This document shows, in pieces, positions 1-6,382 of a stretch of DNA of 6,477 nt. The notes beneath the pieces are model-generated. The model ran no database searches, was not told where the DNA came from, and saw only the letters and a list, made by a program, of their open reading frames with translations. Position 1 is the first letter of the stretch; every line of letters begins with the position of its first letter. This stretch comes from Bacillota bacterium. GTDB taxonomy: Bacteria > Bacillota_E > RBS10-35 > JAJYVN01. The stretch spans positions 1 to 6,477 of the forward strand of contig JAJZWQ010000166.1 of NCBI GenBank assembly GCA_021846605.1, given 5' to 3'. The translations under genes and the position numbers were made by a program.

Positions 1-171
1 CTGCAGGCGCTCCTGTGTCACCGCCAGCAGTTCGCGCCGGGTGCGCGCCCGATCCTCGGCGAGCAGGGAATGGCGGCAGACGATCCGACGCTCCCCCGGG
101 AACTCCGGGGTGGTGATCTCGACCAGGCCGCGCTGATCGAAAAGAGAGGGGGCAACCACGCCCTCTTTTGC
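1..171 (-). pseudogene. IS1634-type transposase fragment (5'-truncated, runs off left edge)
   Basis: Reading the minus strand from about 171 down to 1 gives an uninterrupted frame containing SLFDQRGLVEI, then TPEFPGERRIVCR, then LLAEDRARTRRELL. This order (LFD-x-R-x-L-x-EI, the P-(D/E)-(F/Y)-PGER-x-(I/V)-(V/A)-CR motif, then a charged helix with AEDRAR) is what I know from the middle of IS1634-family (IS4-superfamily) DDE transposases, just after the core catalytic region. The N-terminal half, which would carry the first catalytic aspartates, should lie above position 171. Instead that stretch holds unrelated sequence and then the glycosidase gene, so this is a broken copy. There is no start codon or ribosome site. 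The frame stays open to the left edge, so the C-terminal part may continue outside. The exact junction with non-transposase sequence (about 165-180) is estimated from where the resemblance fades. Confidence 0.72.
140..169. terminator. Terminator-like hairpin inside the transposase remnant
   Basis: Seen directly: AAAAGAG (140-146), then a G-rich arm GAGGGGGC (146-153), a six-base loop AACCAC, the partner arm GCCCTC (160-165), then TTTT (166-169). The stem pairs GAGGGC with GCCCTC, with two extra G as a bulge. The flanking A and T runs give a U tract on either strand, so it could act in both directions. On the minus strand it lies about 230 bases past the glycosidase stop codon and could end that transcript. 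It also overlaps transposase codons, so it may be a chance structure that became useful or has no role. Confidence 0.35.
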
Positions 172-396
172 ATCACTAGGCGGGGCTGGCGGCGGAAGCC
201 TCGTGACCTGAGCGGGCGCCGCTCGACCACCGATCCAGCCGCGACTGATGCGGCCGGGCTGGCGACCGGATGTCCCACCGCCGCGCGGAGGCGGCCGGAC
301 GCGCCACGGACCTCCGTGGTGCCTTGCAGCCCATCCGGCGCGCGGCCAGCGTCAACGGCGCCCGCGCCGCCTCCGCCCTTGCGCCCCCGGACCGGG
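172..396. other. Non-coding gap between glycosidase 3' end and transposase remnant
   Basis: No reading frame here has a recognisable product, a ribosome site or continuity with a known family. The long open frames crossing it are by-products of high GC. The only local structure seen is a short perfect inverted repeat, CCACGGA (304-310) and TCCGTGG (313-319), with a two-base gap. Read as RNA it would be a six-pair stem with a four-base loop. It lies about 80 bases past the glycosidase stop but has no T run after it on the minus strand, so I do not call it a terminator. Confidence 0.5.
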
Positions 397-3300
397 TCAG
401 GGAGCCTCCGCCAGGCGCACCGGTCCGAAGAGCCCCCCGGCTGCCTGACCGCTGCGCACCAGACTCGTCGGCCGTCCGGTTTCGTAGTGGGTCGCCAGGG
501 TGTTGGTGACGCGCACCCGCAGGCGGTGCGCCCCCGGGCCCCACACCTTCCCGAGGTCGAAGCGGAACGGGTGCCACAGCCGGGTCCCGGCGTCCCGGCC
601 ATCGACCCATACCTGCGCGGTCCCCCGCACGTAGCCCAGGTCCAGCCAGGCGCGGGAGGCGGTGCCCGTGGTCTGTGCCTCGTACTCCACCACACCGCTG
701 TGGTGGGGCAGGTGCAACGCGGTGCGCCAATCCCCCAGGCGCCCCGGCGCCGTCTCCAGTTGAAAGCGGACGGGTGTCCGCAACACCGCGGCCTCAGGCA
801 CGTCACCGTCGGGCTCGATCCGCAGCGCGCACAGGGTGCCGGCGGGCTGGACCGGAAACTGGGCCACGCCGTTCCGCACCTCCGCCTCGTCCCCAGCCAC
901 CCAGACCCGCACGCGCCCCGACGCCACGGCCCGCAGGGAGCGCACGCCCACGGGCAGCGGGAAGCGCAGCCATACCGGCCGACCCGCGGCCTCCGGGTCG
1001 AGCAGGAAGGGCAAGGGGGCCGGGTCGGGCGCGGACTCGGGCGTCAACCACCCCACATCCGCCAGGGGGTGCGGGCGCGGCCGGATCCACAGCCAGTCCG
1101 TGGAGTCGGCGTGGGGCAGGTGCGACGCGGGGTGGCCGGCGGCGTCCGTCCACTCGGGTCCGGTGCGAAAGGCGACCCTGGCGCCGTCGGCCAGGGTCGC
1201 CACTCCGTCGACCAGCGCCCGTTCGTCCCCGGTTCCCTCGGGGAAGCGCAGACTCAGCGTGTTGGCGCCCGCGCGCCACTGGGCCGTCACGTCCAAGGCC
1301 TGTTGCCCATCCCGGACGTAGGGGTTGAAGTCCCCGTCGACCGCCACGACATGGTCGTTCACCCGGAATTCCACGCGCCCATGCGCCGCAAAGCTGACCT
1401 GGACGTCGCGTGCCGGGGCTGCGGACACCACCTGGCACACCAACTCCGGCCCCCCGACGCCGGAGGGGGCTCCCGGCACCACCCAGGCCGGATGGGGCTC
1501 CGGCCGCTGCGCGGTGACCTGCGCCCCGATGCGCACCGGCCCCTGCCGTACCGCCGCGCAGCGCAGGAGCAGCCGGTTGGCCCCCCGACGCAGCGCCACG
1601 GGCGCCAGCGCCACATGCCCGGCCGCCGGGTCCGGGGCCAGCACCTCCACGTCCCCCACCCACGCCCCCTTGACGGCCGCCCCTTCCAGTTGCAGCCAGT
1701 AGTCCCCGTCGGCTGGCGCCATCACGTGCGTGGCGGCCCAGAGCACCTCCCCGGGACGGGCGGTCCCAAGGTTGAGAAAGGTCCGGGGCACGCGCCCCAT
1801 GCGGCCCGTCCAATCCCGGAAGGCCATATCCCCGAACAGCGTGCTGTACACCACGGGATGGGCGTCGGCGGGGAGGAACCGCTCGCCGCGGGACACGCAC
1901 CAGCGCGCCGCCTCGCTCCACAGCCGTTCCGGCCAGGCGCCGTCGGCAAAGCCCGGCAGGTGCCACCCGTCGGCCAGCCCGTCACCGGCCCCGGTCTCGG
2001 TCCGTACGCGGAACAGCCGCCGCTCCACCGGGGTGAAGTCGTGCCTCCCGATCAGTTCGAAGTCGCCGTGGCGGTTGTCCAGGGTGGCTTCCACCCGCAC
2101 GCGCCAACCCGAGTCCGGTAACGCGCGCCACGCGCTCTCGGGCAGGTCCGGAACATCCGCATCGGCCGGGACGGGGCCGCCCGAAGGCGCCACGTCCTCG
2201 GGCGCCGACTCGCCCTCGGGCCGGCAGACCACTAGGGCGGCCGGCCAGTCGGTAAACGGGACGTCCACGACCACGCGCCCGCCCGCGCGACTGAATGGCA
2301 CGGGGCGCTGCCGCCCGCTGACCGGGTCCCACAGCTCGGGGACCCCTGCGGTCTGCAGGGTGTATGTGCTGTGCGGCGGGAGCGCGGGCGACGAGTCACT
2401 GGCGACGTGCATCGGCCGCAGCGCCTCCGGGGGCGGGAGCAGCAGGAACACGTCCACGGCGCCGATCCGCCGTGCCAGCGCCATGCCCGGGCCCTCGGCA
2501 CGACGGTCCAGCCGCGCCTCCAGGACAGCGGGCACCTCGTCCGGCGATGCCACCCGCACGGCCCCCGTCGGCAGATCCGCGCCCTCCGGGACGGCCACGG
2601 CCACCACCAGGCCCCCTGCCGCCGCGAACGCCTCCACGCGGTCGCGCGCGGCCCCCCCCGGCGGGAGCGCACCCGGGAGGATGATCGCCCGGTACCGCTC
2701 CTCCGCCACCCCGAGGGTGGACCCCTCCACCGCCCCGTCAGACAGGGCCCCGTCGTCCAGGAGGTCGAAGTCCCAGCGGCCGGAGCGCAGCACGCCGGCG
2801 AAGGCCTCGTTCCGCGCCTGCCGCCCTGTCAGGGCCCAGTACACCGAACGGACATGGCCGACGGCCGGGTCGGGATCGCGCCCCGCAGTCTGCTGGAGGT
2901 GCTCTCCGCCCCGCTGGTCCCCCGGAGACATGTGTTCCCAGATGGCGTGCCCCGGGTAGTAGACGGCGACATCGCAGAGGTGTCGCCCCTGCGACAGGAG
3001 CCAGCATGCCCGGGAGACGGTGTCGGCGAAAATCGGGTAGTGCTCGGCGTACGGCTGGCGCCATCCCGTGTCCGGCGGCGCCCACTCCCACCAACCGCCG
3101 CGCGTGCTGTAATACACGGCGTGGGGATCGAAGAGTGTCACCCCGGCCTGCAGCCAGGGTACCAGCCAGTGCATGGTCTCCTCGACCGTCCCACCCCAGC
3201 CGCTCGAATGGAAGCCCTCCAGCCACACCCGCCGACCGCCGTGCGCATGCACCAGCGAGGAGTGGGGCTTGGCCTCTCCGTCCATGTCCGACCCGGGGGC

Positions 3301-4182
3301 CGAGTAGTGCCGGTGGGTCGCGAAGTAATCCAGGTAGATGCGCTGGGCGCCGTGGGGGTCCACCTTGCGCGCGTGCCCGGCCTGGTCGCAGCCGAGCAGC
3401 ATGCCGTGGCGTTCATGCCATTCGCCCAGCGGGCGAAAGAAGGCCTCCTCGGCCAGTTCGGCCAGCAGGCCGTAGAAGCGCCGCCGCACCTCCGATGCCC
3501 CCATCCCCCCCGTGAAGAGCAACGGGAGGTGCGGCGCGCATTCCTCCCGGTACCGCTGCCGATAGAGGTCGGGGATGCGGGGTGACCAGGACGGCATGGG
3601 CTGGAGTTCGTCCTGGAAGCTCCCGGCGATGACGCTGCCCAGCCGGTCGCCGTGCCGTCGTTCCATCTCCCCGTGGATGCGGTCCAACAGGACGCCGGCC
3701 GCCGCCGGGTTCAGCCAGTCGAAGCCGTGGCGCACCGCGGCCAGCGTCTCCTCCCCCAGGCTGGCGAGGGCCGTGGCCCCAGGGGGCAGGGCGGTCCCCG
3801 CCGGCAGGCGGCGCAGGTGGTACCCGGCAAAGTCCGGGTTGCCGGCGACCAGACGCGCGGGGAAGTTCGCCCCGGAGAAGCCGATCTGGTCGTAGTACCA
3901 CATGCGCATGTCCAGGCGCTCGGCCTCTTCGAGCGTGCAGCCGAACAGGGTCCACCAGCGTTCGCTGTAGAAGGGGGGGTCGTCGGCGGCGCACAGCGAC
4001 GTCGGGCCGGCCGGCGCCAGGTTGATCACGCAGAGGTTCCGCAACCCCGCGGCCCGCAGTTTCTGCATCTGCCAGCGGAGGCGTTCCTCGGACACCCGTT
4101 CGCCGCTCCACCACCACAGGGGTACCGGACCGAACCTGGGATCCACCGACGCAAATCCCCGCCGCAAATCGCGCACGCCCAC
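397..4182 (-). CDS. Large GH106-like glycoside hydrolase (alpha-L-rhamnosidase-related), cytoplasmic
   Basis: Likely hydrolyses terminal L-rhamnosyl or similar bonds, by relationship to the GH106 alpha-L-rhamnosidase superfamily; the substrate is inferred. Seen, numbering from GTG 4182 (1261 aa): FGPVPLWWWSGE (18-29) and YYDQIGFSGANFP (96-108), typical of the barrel start; FQDEL followed by WSPRIPDLY (189-207), corresponding to the family's acidic FxDE...WxPxLP motif, with D191/E192 as catalytic candidates; WLEGFHSSGW (320-329), where E322 aligns with the second conserved acid; FDPHAVYYS (351-359). A Rossmann-like segment follows (about 480-580), then beta-sandwich modules at about 770-890, 910-1005 (DVTAQWRAGANTLSLRF) and 1150-1261 (VWVDGRDAGTRLWHPFRFDL, ending GGLFGPVRL), as in GH2/GH106 accessory domains. 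No signal peptide or membrane helix is seen. Start: a TTG at 4245 is possible but lacks a ribosome site. GTG 4182 or GTG 4176 follows GAGGGG and precedes the first conserved block. It is longer than most GH106 proteins I know and is transcribed divergently from the isomerase. Family-level confidence is good; activity is unproven. Confidence 0.85.
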   Translation of the reverse strand: MGVRDLRRGFASVDPRFGPVPLWWWSGERVSEERLRWQMQKLRAAGLRNLCVINLAPAGPTSLCAADDPPFYSERWWTLFGCTLEEAERLDMRMWYYDQIGFSGANFPARLVAGNPDFAGYHLRRLPAGTALPPGATALASLGEETLAAVRHGFDWLNPAAAGVLLDRIHGEMERRHGDRLGSVIAGSFQDELQPMPSWSPRIPDLYRQRYREECAPHLPLLFTGGMGASEVRRRFYGLLAELAEEAFFRPLGEWHERHGMLLGCDQAGHARKVDPHGAQRIYLDYFATHRHYSAPGSDMDGEAKPHSSLVHAHGGRRVWLEGFHSSGWGGTVEETMHWLVPWLQAGVTLFDPHAVYYSTRGGWWEWAPPDTGWRQPYAEHYPIFADTVSRACWLLSQGRHLCDVAVYYPGHAIWEHMSPGDQRGGEHLQQTAGRDPDPAVGHVRSVYWALTGRQARNEAFAGVLRSGRWDFDLLDDGALSDGAVEGSTLGVAEERYRAIILPGALPPGGAARDRVEAFAAAGGLVVAVAVPEGADLPTGAVRVASPDEVPAVLEARLDRRAEGPGMALARRIGAVDVFLLLPPPEALRPMHVASDSSPALPPHSTYTLQTAGVPELWDPVSGRQRPVPFSRAGGRVVVDVPFTDWPAALVVCRPEGESAPEDVAPSGGPVPADADVPDLPESAWRALPDSGWRVRVEATLDNRHGDFELIGRHDFTPVERRLFRVRTETGAGDGLADGWHLPGFADGAWPERLWSEAARWCVSRGERFLPADAHPVVYSTLFGDMAFRDWTGRMGRVPRTFLNLGTARPGEVLWAATHVMAPADGDYWLQLEGAAVKGAWVGDVEVLAPDPAAGHVALAPVALRRGANRLLLRCAAVRQGPVRIGAQVTAQRPEPHPAWVVPGAPSGVGGPELVCQVVSAAPARDVQVSFAAHGRVEFRVNDHVVAVDGDFNPYVRDGQQALDVTAQWRAGANTLSLRFPEGTGDERALVDGVATLADGARVAFRTGPEWTDAAGHPASHLPHADSTDWLWIRPRPHPLADVGWLTPESAPDPAPLPFLLDPEAAGRPVWLRFPLPVGVRSLRAVASGRVRVWVAGDEAEVRNGVAQFPVQPAGTLCALRIEPDGDVPEAAVLRTPVRFQLETAPGRLGDWRTALHLPHHSGVVEYEAQTTGTASRAWLDLGYVRGTAQVWVDGRDAGTRLWHPFRFDLGKVWGPGAHRLRVRVTNTLATHYETGRPTSLVRSGQAAGGLFGPVRLAEAP

Positions 4183-4186
4183 ACAT

Positions 4187-4192
4187 CCCCTC
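4187..4192 (-). promoter_or_regulatory. Ribosome binding site deciding the glycosidase start
   Basis: On the minus strand GAGGGG lies 4 bases before GTG 4182-4180 and 10 bases before GTG 4176-4174, both in frame. Neither spacing is ideal, so the exact start is open between them. The TTG at 4245 has no purine-rich block at a proper distance, and its extra 21 residues precede the conserved family region. An ATG at 4186-4184 overlaps the site but is out of frame. Confidence 0.5.
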
Positions 4193-4355
4193 GCGACAGC
4201 GCAGTTTGAAGCCGGACGCCAGCCTCCTGCCCTTGCGTTCGCCAATCAGACTTTCGTCCGTGACATCGGCTCGTACGGCCGTCCCCGCTCGCTGCCCCGA
4301 TGCCCTGTAGACCCACCACCGCGCTTGCGGTACTTTCCAGTTCGGGGCTGAAGAT

Positions 4356-4390
4356 CCCCCCAGGCAGGCGCGGTGCGCCCGCCTGGGGGG
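4356..4390. repeat. Near-perfect 16-bp inverted repeat (hairpin) in the divergent spacer
   Basis: Arms 4356-4371 and 4375-4390 pair along their whole length, with one mismatch (A4366 against C4380) and a three-base loop GGT (4372-4374). The outer ten pairs, CCCCCCAGGC with GCCTGGGGGG, are perfect. It would sit in the 5' leader of whichever gene has its promoter beyond it. There is no T run on either side, so a classical intrinsic terminator is unlikely. Options are an operator for a dimeric regulator, a leader structure, or a member of a dispersed palindromic repeat family. Confidence 0.75.
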
Positions 4391-4549
4391 ACAGTGGGAC
4401 GGGCTCCGGCGGGCGGTCCCCGGACAGCGCCCTGGCGACGCAGGCACGCGTGATTCCCACCCGCGACGCCGAGGAACGACCGGCCGGTGGGGATCCTGGG
4501 CGCCATCCCCCGTCCGCACCGCCGGCAGGGCATCGTCATGTTGGCCCAC

Positions 4550-4556
4550 GAGGAGG
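4550..4556 (+). promoter_or_regulatory. Shine-Dalgarno sequence of the isomerase gene
   Basis: GAGGAGG is followed by seven bases and then GTG at 4564. This is near-ideal strength and spacing, and it selects GTG 4564 over the upstream in-frame ATG at 4300, which would add 88 low-complexity residues lacking any family resemblance. Confidence 0.85.
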
Positions 4557-4563
4557 AAGGACC

Positions 4564-6039
4564 GTGCAAGATGCGGAGGCCCGTGGCGCGGCGTCCCCGG
4601 ATGTCCCGACGATGCTGGCGCGCCTTGGGCGCCTGGCCGGTCCGAGCCGACCTGTGGTGGGGGTCGCCACCATCGGCCTGGCGGCGTATTGGCCGCAGTT
4701 CCCCGGCCTGCGCGAGCGACTGTTGGGCTACGCGCGCACGGTGGTCGAGGGCCTGGCCCCCCACGCCGAGGTCGTGGACGCCGGCCTGGTGGACGGCGCT
4801 GACCGCGGGAGCCAGGCCGGGGATGCGCTGGCTCGCCGGGGGGTCGACCTCGTCGTGATCCACGCGGCGACCTACGCCACGTCGTCCCAGGTCGTCCCGC
4901 TGGTCCAGCGCGCGGGAGCACCCGTCCTGGTGCTGAACCTCCAGCCCACCGACCGCCTGGACTACGCCACGGCGGACACCGCCGAATGGCTCGCCCAATG
5001 CAGCGCGTGTTGCGTGCCCGAGATCTCCGGGGCCTTGGCGCGCTGCGGTATCCCCTTCCATGTCGTGTCCGGGACGCTGGAGGGCCCGCATTCCGTGCGG
5101 GCGTGGGCGGAGGTCCAGCGCTGGTGCCGGGCGGCGGGCGTCCGCCGTACCCTGCGCGACGGACGCGTGGGGTTTTTGGGCCACACCTATCCCGGCATGC
5201 TGGACATGTATTCGGACTTCACGCAGCACCACGCCGTCTTCGGCACGCATATCGAGGTGCTGGAGATGGAGGAACTGGCGGCGGAGGTCGAGGCCGCGAC
5301 GCCCGGGGAAGCCGAGGAGATCCTGGCCCTGACCCGGCGCATGTTCGAGATCACCCCCAGCGTGGATCCCGGCAACCTCGCGTGGGCCGCCCGCGTCGCG
5401 GCGGGTATGGAGAGACTCGTGCGCAGCCGCCGGTTGACGGGCCTGGTGTACTACTACCACGGCCGCGGTCCCACCGAGGACCTGGGCGCCTCCCTGATCC
5501 TGGGCGGGTCGCTGCTCACCGCGCGCGGAGTGCCCTGCGCCGGCGAGGGGGACCTGAAAAACGGTCTGGCGATGACCATCCTCGACCGCCTGGGCGCCGG
5601 AGGCAGCTACACCGAGATCTACGCGATGGACTTCGTGGAGGGTTTCGTCCTGATGGGCCACGACGGCCCCGGACACCTGGCCATCTGTGACCGCCCCCCG
5701 GTGCTGCGGGGGCTGGGACTGTATCATGGCAAGGCTGGCCGCGGCGTATCCGTCGAGTTCAACGTGCGGACCGGACCGGTCACGATCCTGGGCGTCACCC
5801 AGACCGCGGACGGGCGCCTGAAGTGCATCCTCGCCGAGGGCGAATCCCTCCCCGGGCCCATCCTGAACATCGGCAACACCAACAGCCGGCTGCGCTTCTC
5901 GCTCGACCCGGCCGCCTTCGTCGACGCCTGGTGCGCACAGGGGCCCACCCACCATGTGGCCCTGGGCACGGGGCACGTGGCCGATGAGGTCGGCAAGCTG
6001 GGCGAACTCCTGGGCATTGAAACGGTGCGGGTGGGTTAG
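4564..6039 (+). CDS. L-fucose/L-arabinose isomerase-family sugar isomerase
   Basis: Predicted cytoplasmic, metal-dependent aldose-ketose isomerase of the superfamily that includes AraA and FucI. The protein is 491 aa, close to the roughly 500 aa of AraA, so it looks complete. Seen, numbering from GTG: VGVATIGLAAYWPQFPGL (32-49) opens the N-terminal domain; HAATYATSSQVVPLVQ (100-115) and LNLQPTDRLDY (124-134) are typical of this family's first Rossmann-like domain; GFLGHTYPGMLDMYSDF (203-219) begins the second; the C-terminal part carries CAGEGDLK (325-332), DFVEGFVLMGHDGPGHLAI (356-374) and GPTHHVALGTGHVADEVGKL (460-479). Candidate metal or catalytic residues, by analogy with the two Glu and two His of AraA, are E328, D356 or E359, H366 or H371, and H463/H464. 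It is not a standard AraA, and family members vary in substrate, so no gene symbol is given. The divergent GH106-like hydrolase suggests it processes the sugar released there. It ends in TAG, with a recombinase remnant starting about 22 bases later. Confidence 0.88.
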   Translation: MQDAEARGAASPDVPTMLARLGRLAGPSRPVVGVATIGLAAYWPQFPGLRERLLGYARTVVEGLAPHAEVVDAGLVDGADRGSQAGDALARRGVDLVVIHAATYATSSQVVPLVQRAGAPVLVLNLQPTDRLDYATADTAEWLAQCSACCVPEISGALARCGIPFHVVSGTLEGPHSVRAWAEVQRWCRAAGVRRTLRDGRVGFLGHTYPGMLDMYSDFTQHHAVFGTHIEVLEMEELAAEVEAATPGEAEEILALTRRMFEITPSVDPGNLAWAARVAAGMERLVRSRRLTGLVYYYHGRGPTEDLGASLILGGSLLTARGVPCAGEGDLKNGLAMTILDRLGAGGSYTEIYAMDFVEGFVLMGHDGPGHLAICDRPPVLRGLGLYHGKAGRGVSVEFNVRTGPVTILGVTQTADGRLKCILAEGESLPGPILNIGNTNSRLRFSLDPAAFVDAWCAQGPTHHVALGTGHVADEVGKLGELLGIETVRVG

Positions 6040-6060
6040 CGGACAGCCCGCCGCCGGACC

Positions 6061-6186
6061 GGGAAGAGGATCGGGCACAAGCGGGTGGGGCTGACCGTCG
6101 ACACATACGGGCACCTGCTGCCCGAGGCCGACCGCGAATCCGCCGAGGCGGTCGACGCTCTGCTGGCCCGCCGGAAGGCGACCTGA
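6061..6186 (+). pseudogene. Tyrosine recombinase (phage-type integrase) C-terminal remnant
   Basis: The frame 6061-6186 encodes IGHKRVGLTVDTYGHLLPEA, then DRESAEAVDALLARR and a TGA stop. This is the characteristic C-terminal end of tyrosine recombinases: the (L/I)GH motif carrying the conserved His, followed by T-x-D-x-YGHL with the nucleophilic tyrosine (Y at 6106-6108). Nothing upstream supplies the two catalytic arginines or the HxxR box, because the isomerase gene occupies that space. Only about 39 codons of a gene normally near 350-400 codons remain. It has no start or ribosome site and is presumed non-functional. It lies in the same reading frame as the isomerase, separated by that gene's TAG stop. 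It marks a past integration or deletion boundary directly behind the isomerase. Confidence 0.82.
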
Positions 6187-6187
6187 C

Positions 6188-6212
6188 CTGCAGACACGCC
6201 CCATGTCTGCAG
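6188..6212. repeat. Perfect 9-bp inverted repeat just after the integrase remnant
   Basis: CTGCAGACA (6188-6196) and TGTCTGCAG (6204-6212) are exact reverse complements separated by seven bases, and they start one base after the integrase stop codon. A palindrome next to the 3' end of a tyrosine recombinase gene is compatible with a recombination core or accessory binding site, but also with a weak terminator; no T run follows. The att role is inferred from position only. Confidence 0.5.
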
Positions 6213-6256
6213 GCCGCTGGAAGAACACTGGATGTCTGCAAGTCTGGGTGTCTGCT
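6204..6256. repeat. Short direct repeats of TGTCTGC(A)
   Basis: TGTCTGCA occurs at 6204-6211 and 6233-6240, and TGTCTGC at 6250-6256, giving starts 29 and 17 bases apart. The first copy is also the right arm of the inverted repeat at 6188-6212. This resembles clustered arm-type sites near integrase genes, but the units are short enough that chance cannot be excluded. Confidence 0.4.
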
Positions 6257-6275
6257 GGCTGTGATGCCTGTTATT

Positions 6276-6294
6276 GCAATACCGATCAGTTAGG
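6276..6294. repeat. Probable IS terminal repeat, copy 1 (outer)
   Basis: The 19 bases GCAATACCGATCAGTTAGG match 16 of 19 positions of a second copy at 6364-6382 in the same orientation. As the outermost copy relative to the transposase, it is the better candidate for the element's end. Confidence 0.5.
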
Positions 6295-6363
6295 TAAGAA
6301 GAGATAGCGCGAGAGCGGAAATCCACGAGAAATGGCCTAGGACGCACGTAATCGCGGCTAGTC

Positions 6364-6382
6364 GCAATACCGGTGAATTAGG
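6364..6382. repeat. Direct repeat copy 2, overlapping the transposase stop codon
   Basis: GCAATACCGGTGAATTAGG differs from copy 1 at three positions. It includes the transposase stop codon (complement of 6378-6380). It may be a subterminal transposase-binding site or a second, older element end. Confidence 0.45.

Larger units (their letters stand above)
4183..4563. promoter_or_regulatory. Divergent intergenic control region
   Basis: This spacer lies between the start codons of two divergent sugar-catabolism genes, so promoters for both should lie here. It holds a strong hairpin (4356-4390), a short palindrome ACGGCCGT (4275-4282) and, at its right end, the isomerase ribosome site. I could not find a -35/-10 pair good enough to call on either strand. 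TTGCGG at 4325 has no convincing partner. Reading frames through it look like GC-driven shadows. No regulator gene is present in the window, so any repressor or activator would be encoded elsewhere. Confidence 0.5.

Noticed and set aside
304..319. Inverted repeat CCACGGA/TCCGTGG as a terminator for the glycosidase gene.
   Set aside because: The stem is short and no T run follows it on the minus strand, so it does not meet intrinsic terminator criteria.
70..2121. A 683-residue open frame on the plus strand, antisense to the glycosidase.
   Set aside because: It is a GC-driven shadow: rich in Pro, Arg, Gly and His with no family motifs and no ribosome site, while the opposite strand carries clear glycosidase motifs throughout.
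2652..2659. A run of eight C within the glycosidase gene, a possible slippage site.
   Set aside because: The frame is intact across it and encodes a Pro-Gly-Gly linker-like segment. Such runs are common in this base composition, and there is no sign of phase-variable design.
4183..4245. TTG 4245 as the glycosidase start, adding 21 residues.
   Set aside because: No Shine-Dalgarno block precedes it, and the GAGGGG at 4192-4187 fits the later GTG codons. It cannot be fully excluded.
4300..4563. N-terminal extension of the isomerase from an in-frame ATG at 4300.
   Set aside because: The extension is low-complexity, spans the hairpin and has no ribosome site, whereas GTG 4564 has GAGGAGG at seven-base spacing and starts close to the conserved region.
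4246..6228. A 660-residue open frame on the minus strand, antisense to the isomerase.
   Set aside because: The isomerase frame has conserved motifs and an ideal ribosome site. The antisense frame runs across the integrase remnant and intergenic DNA with no recognisable domain.
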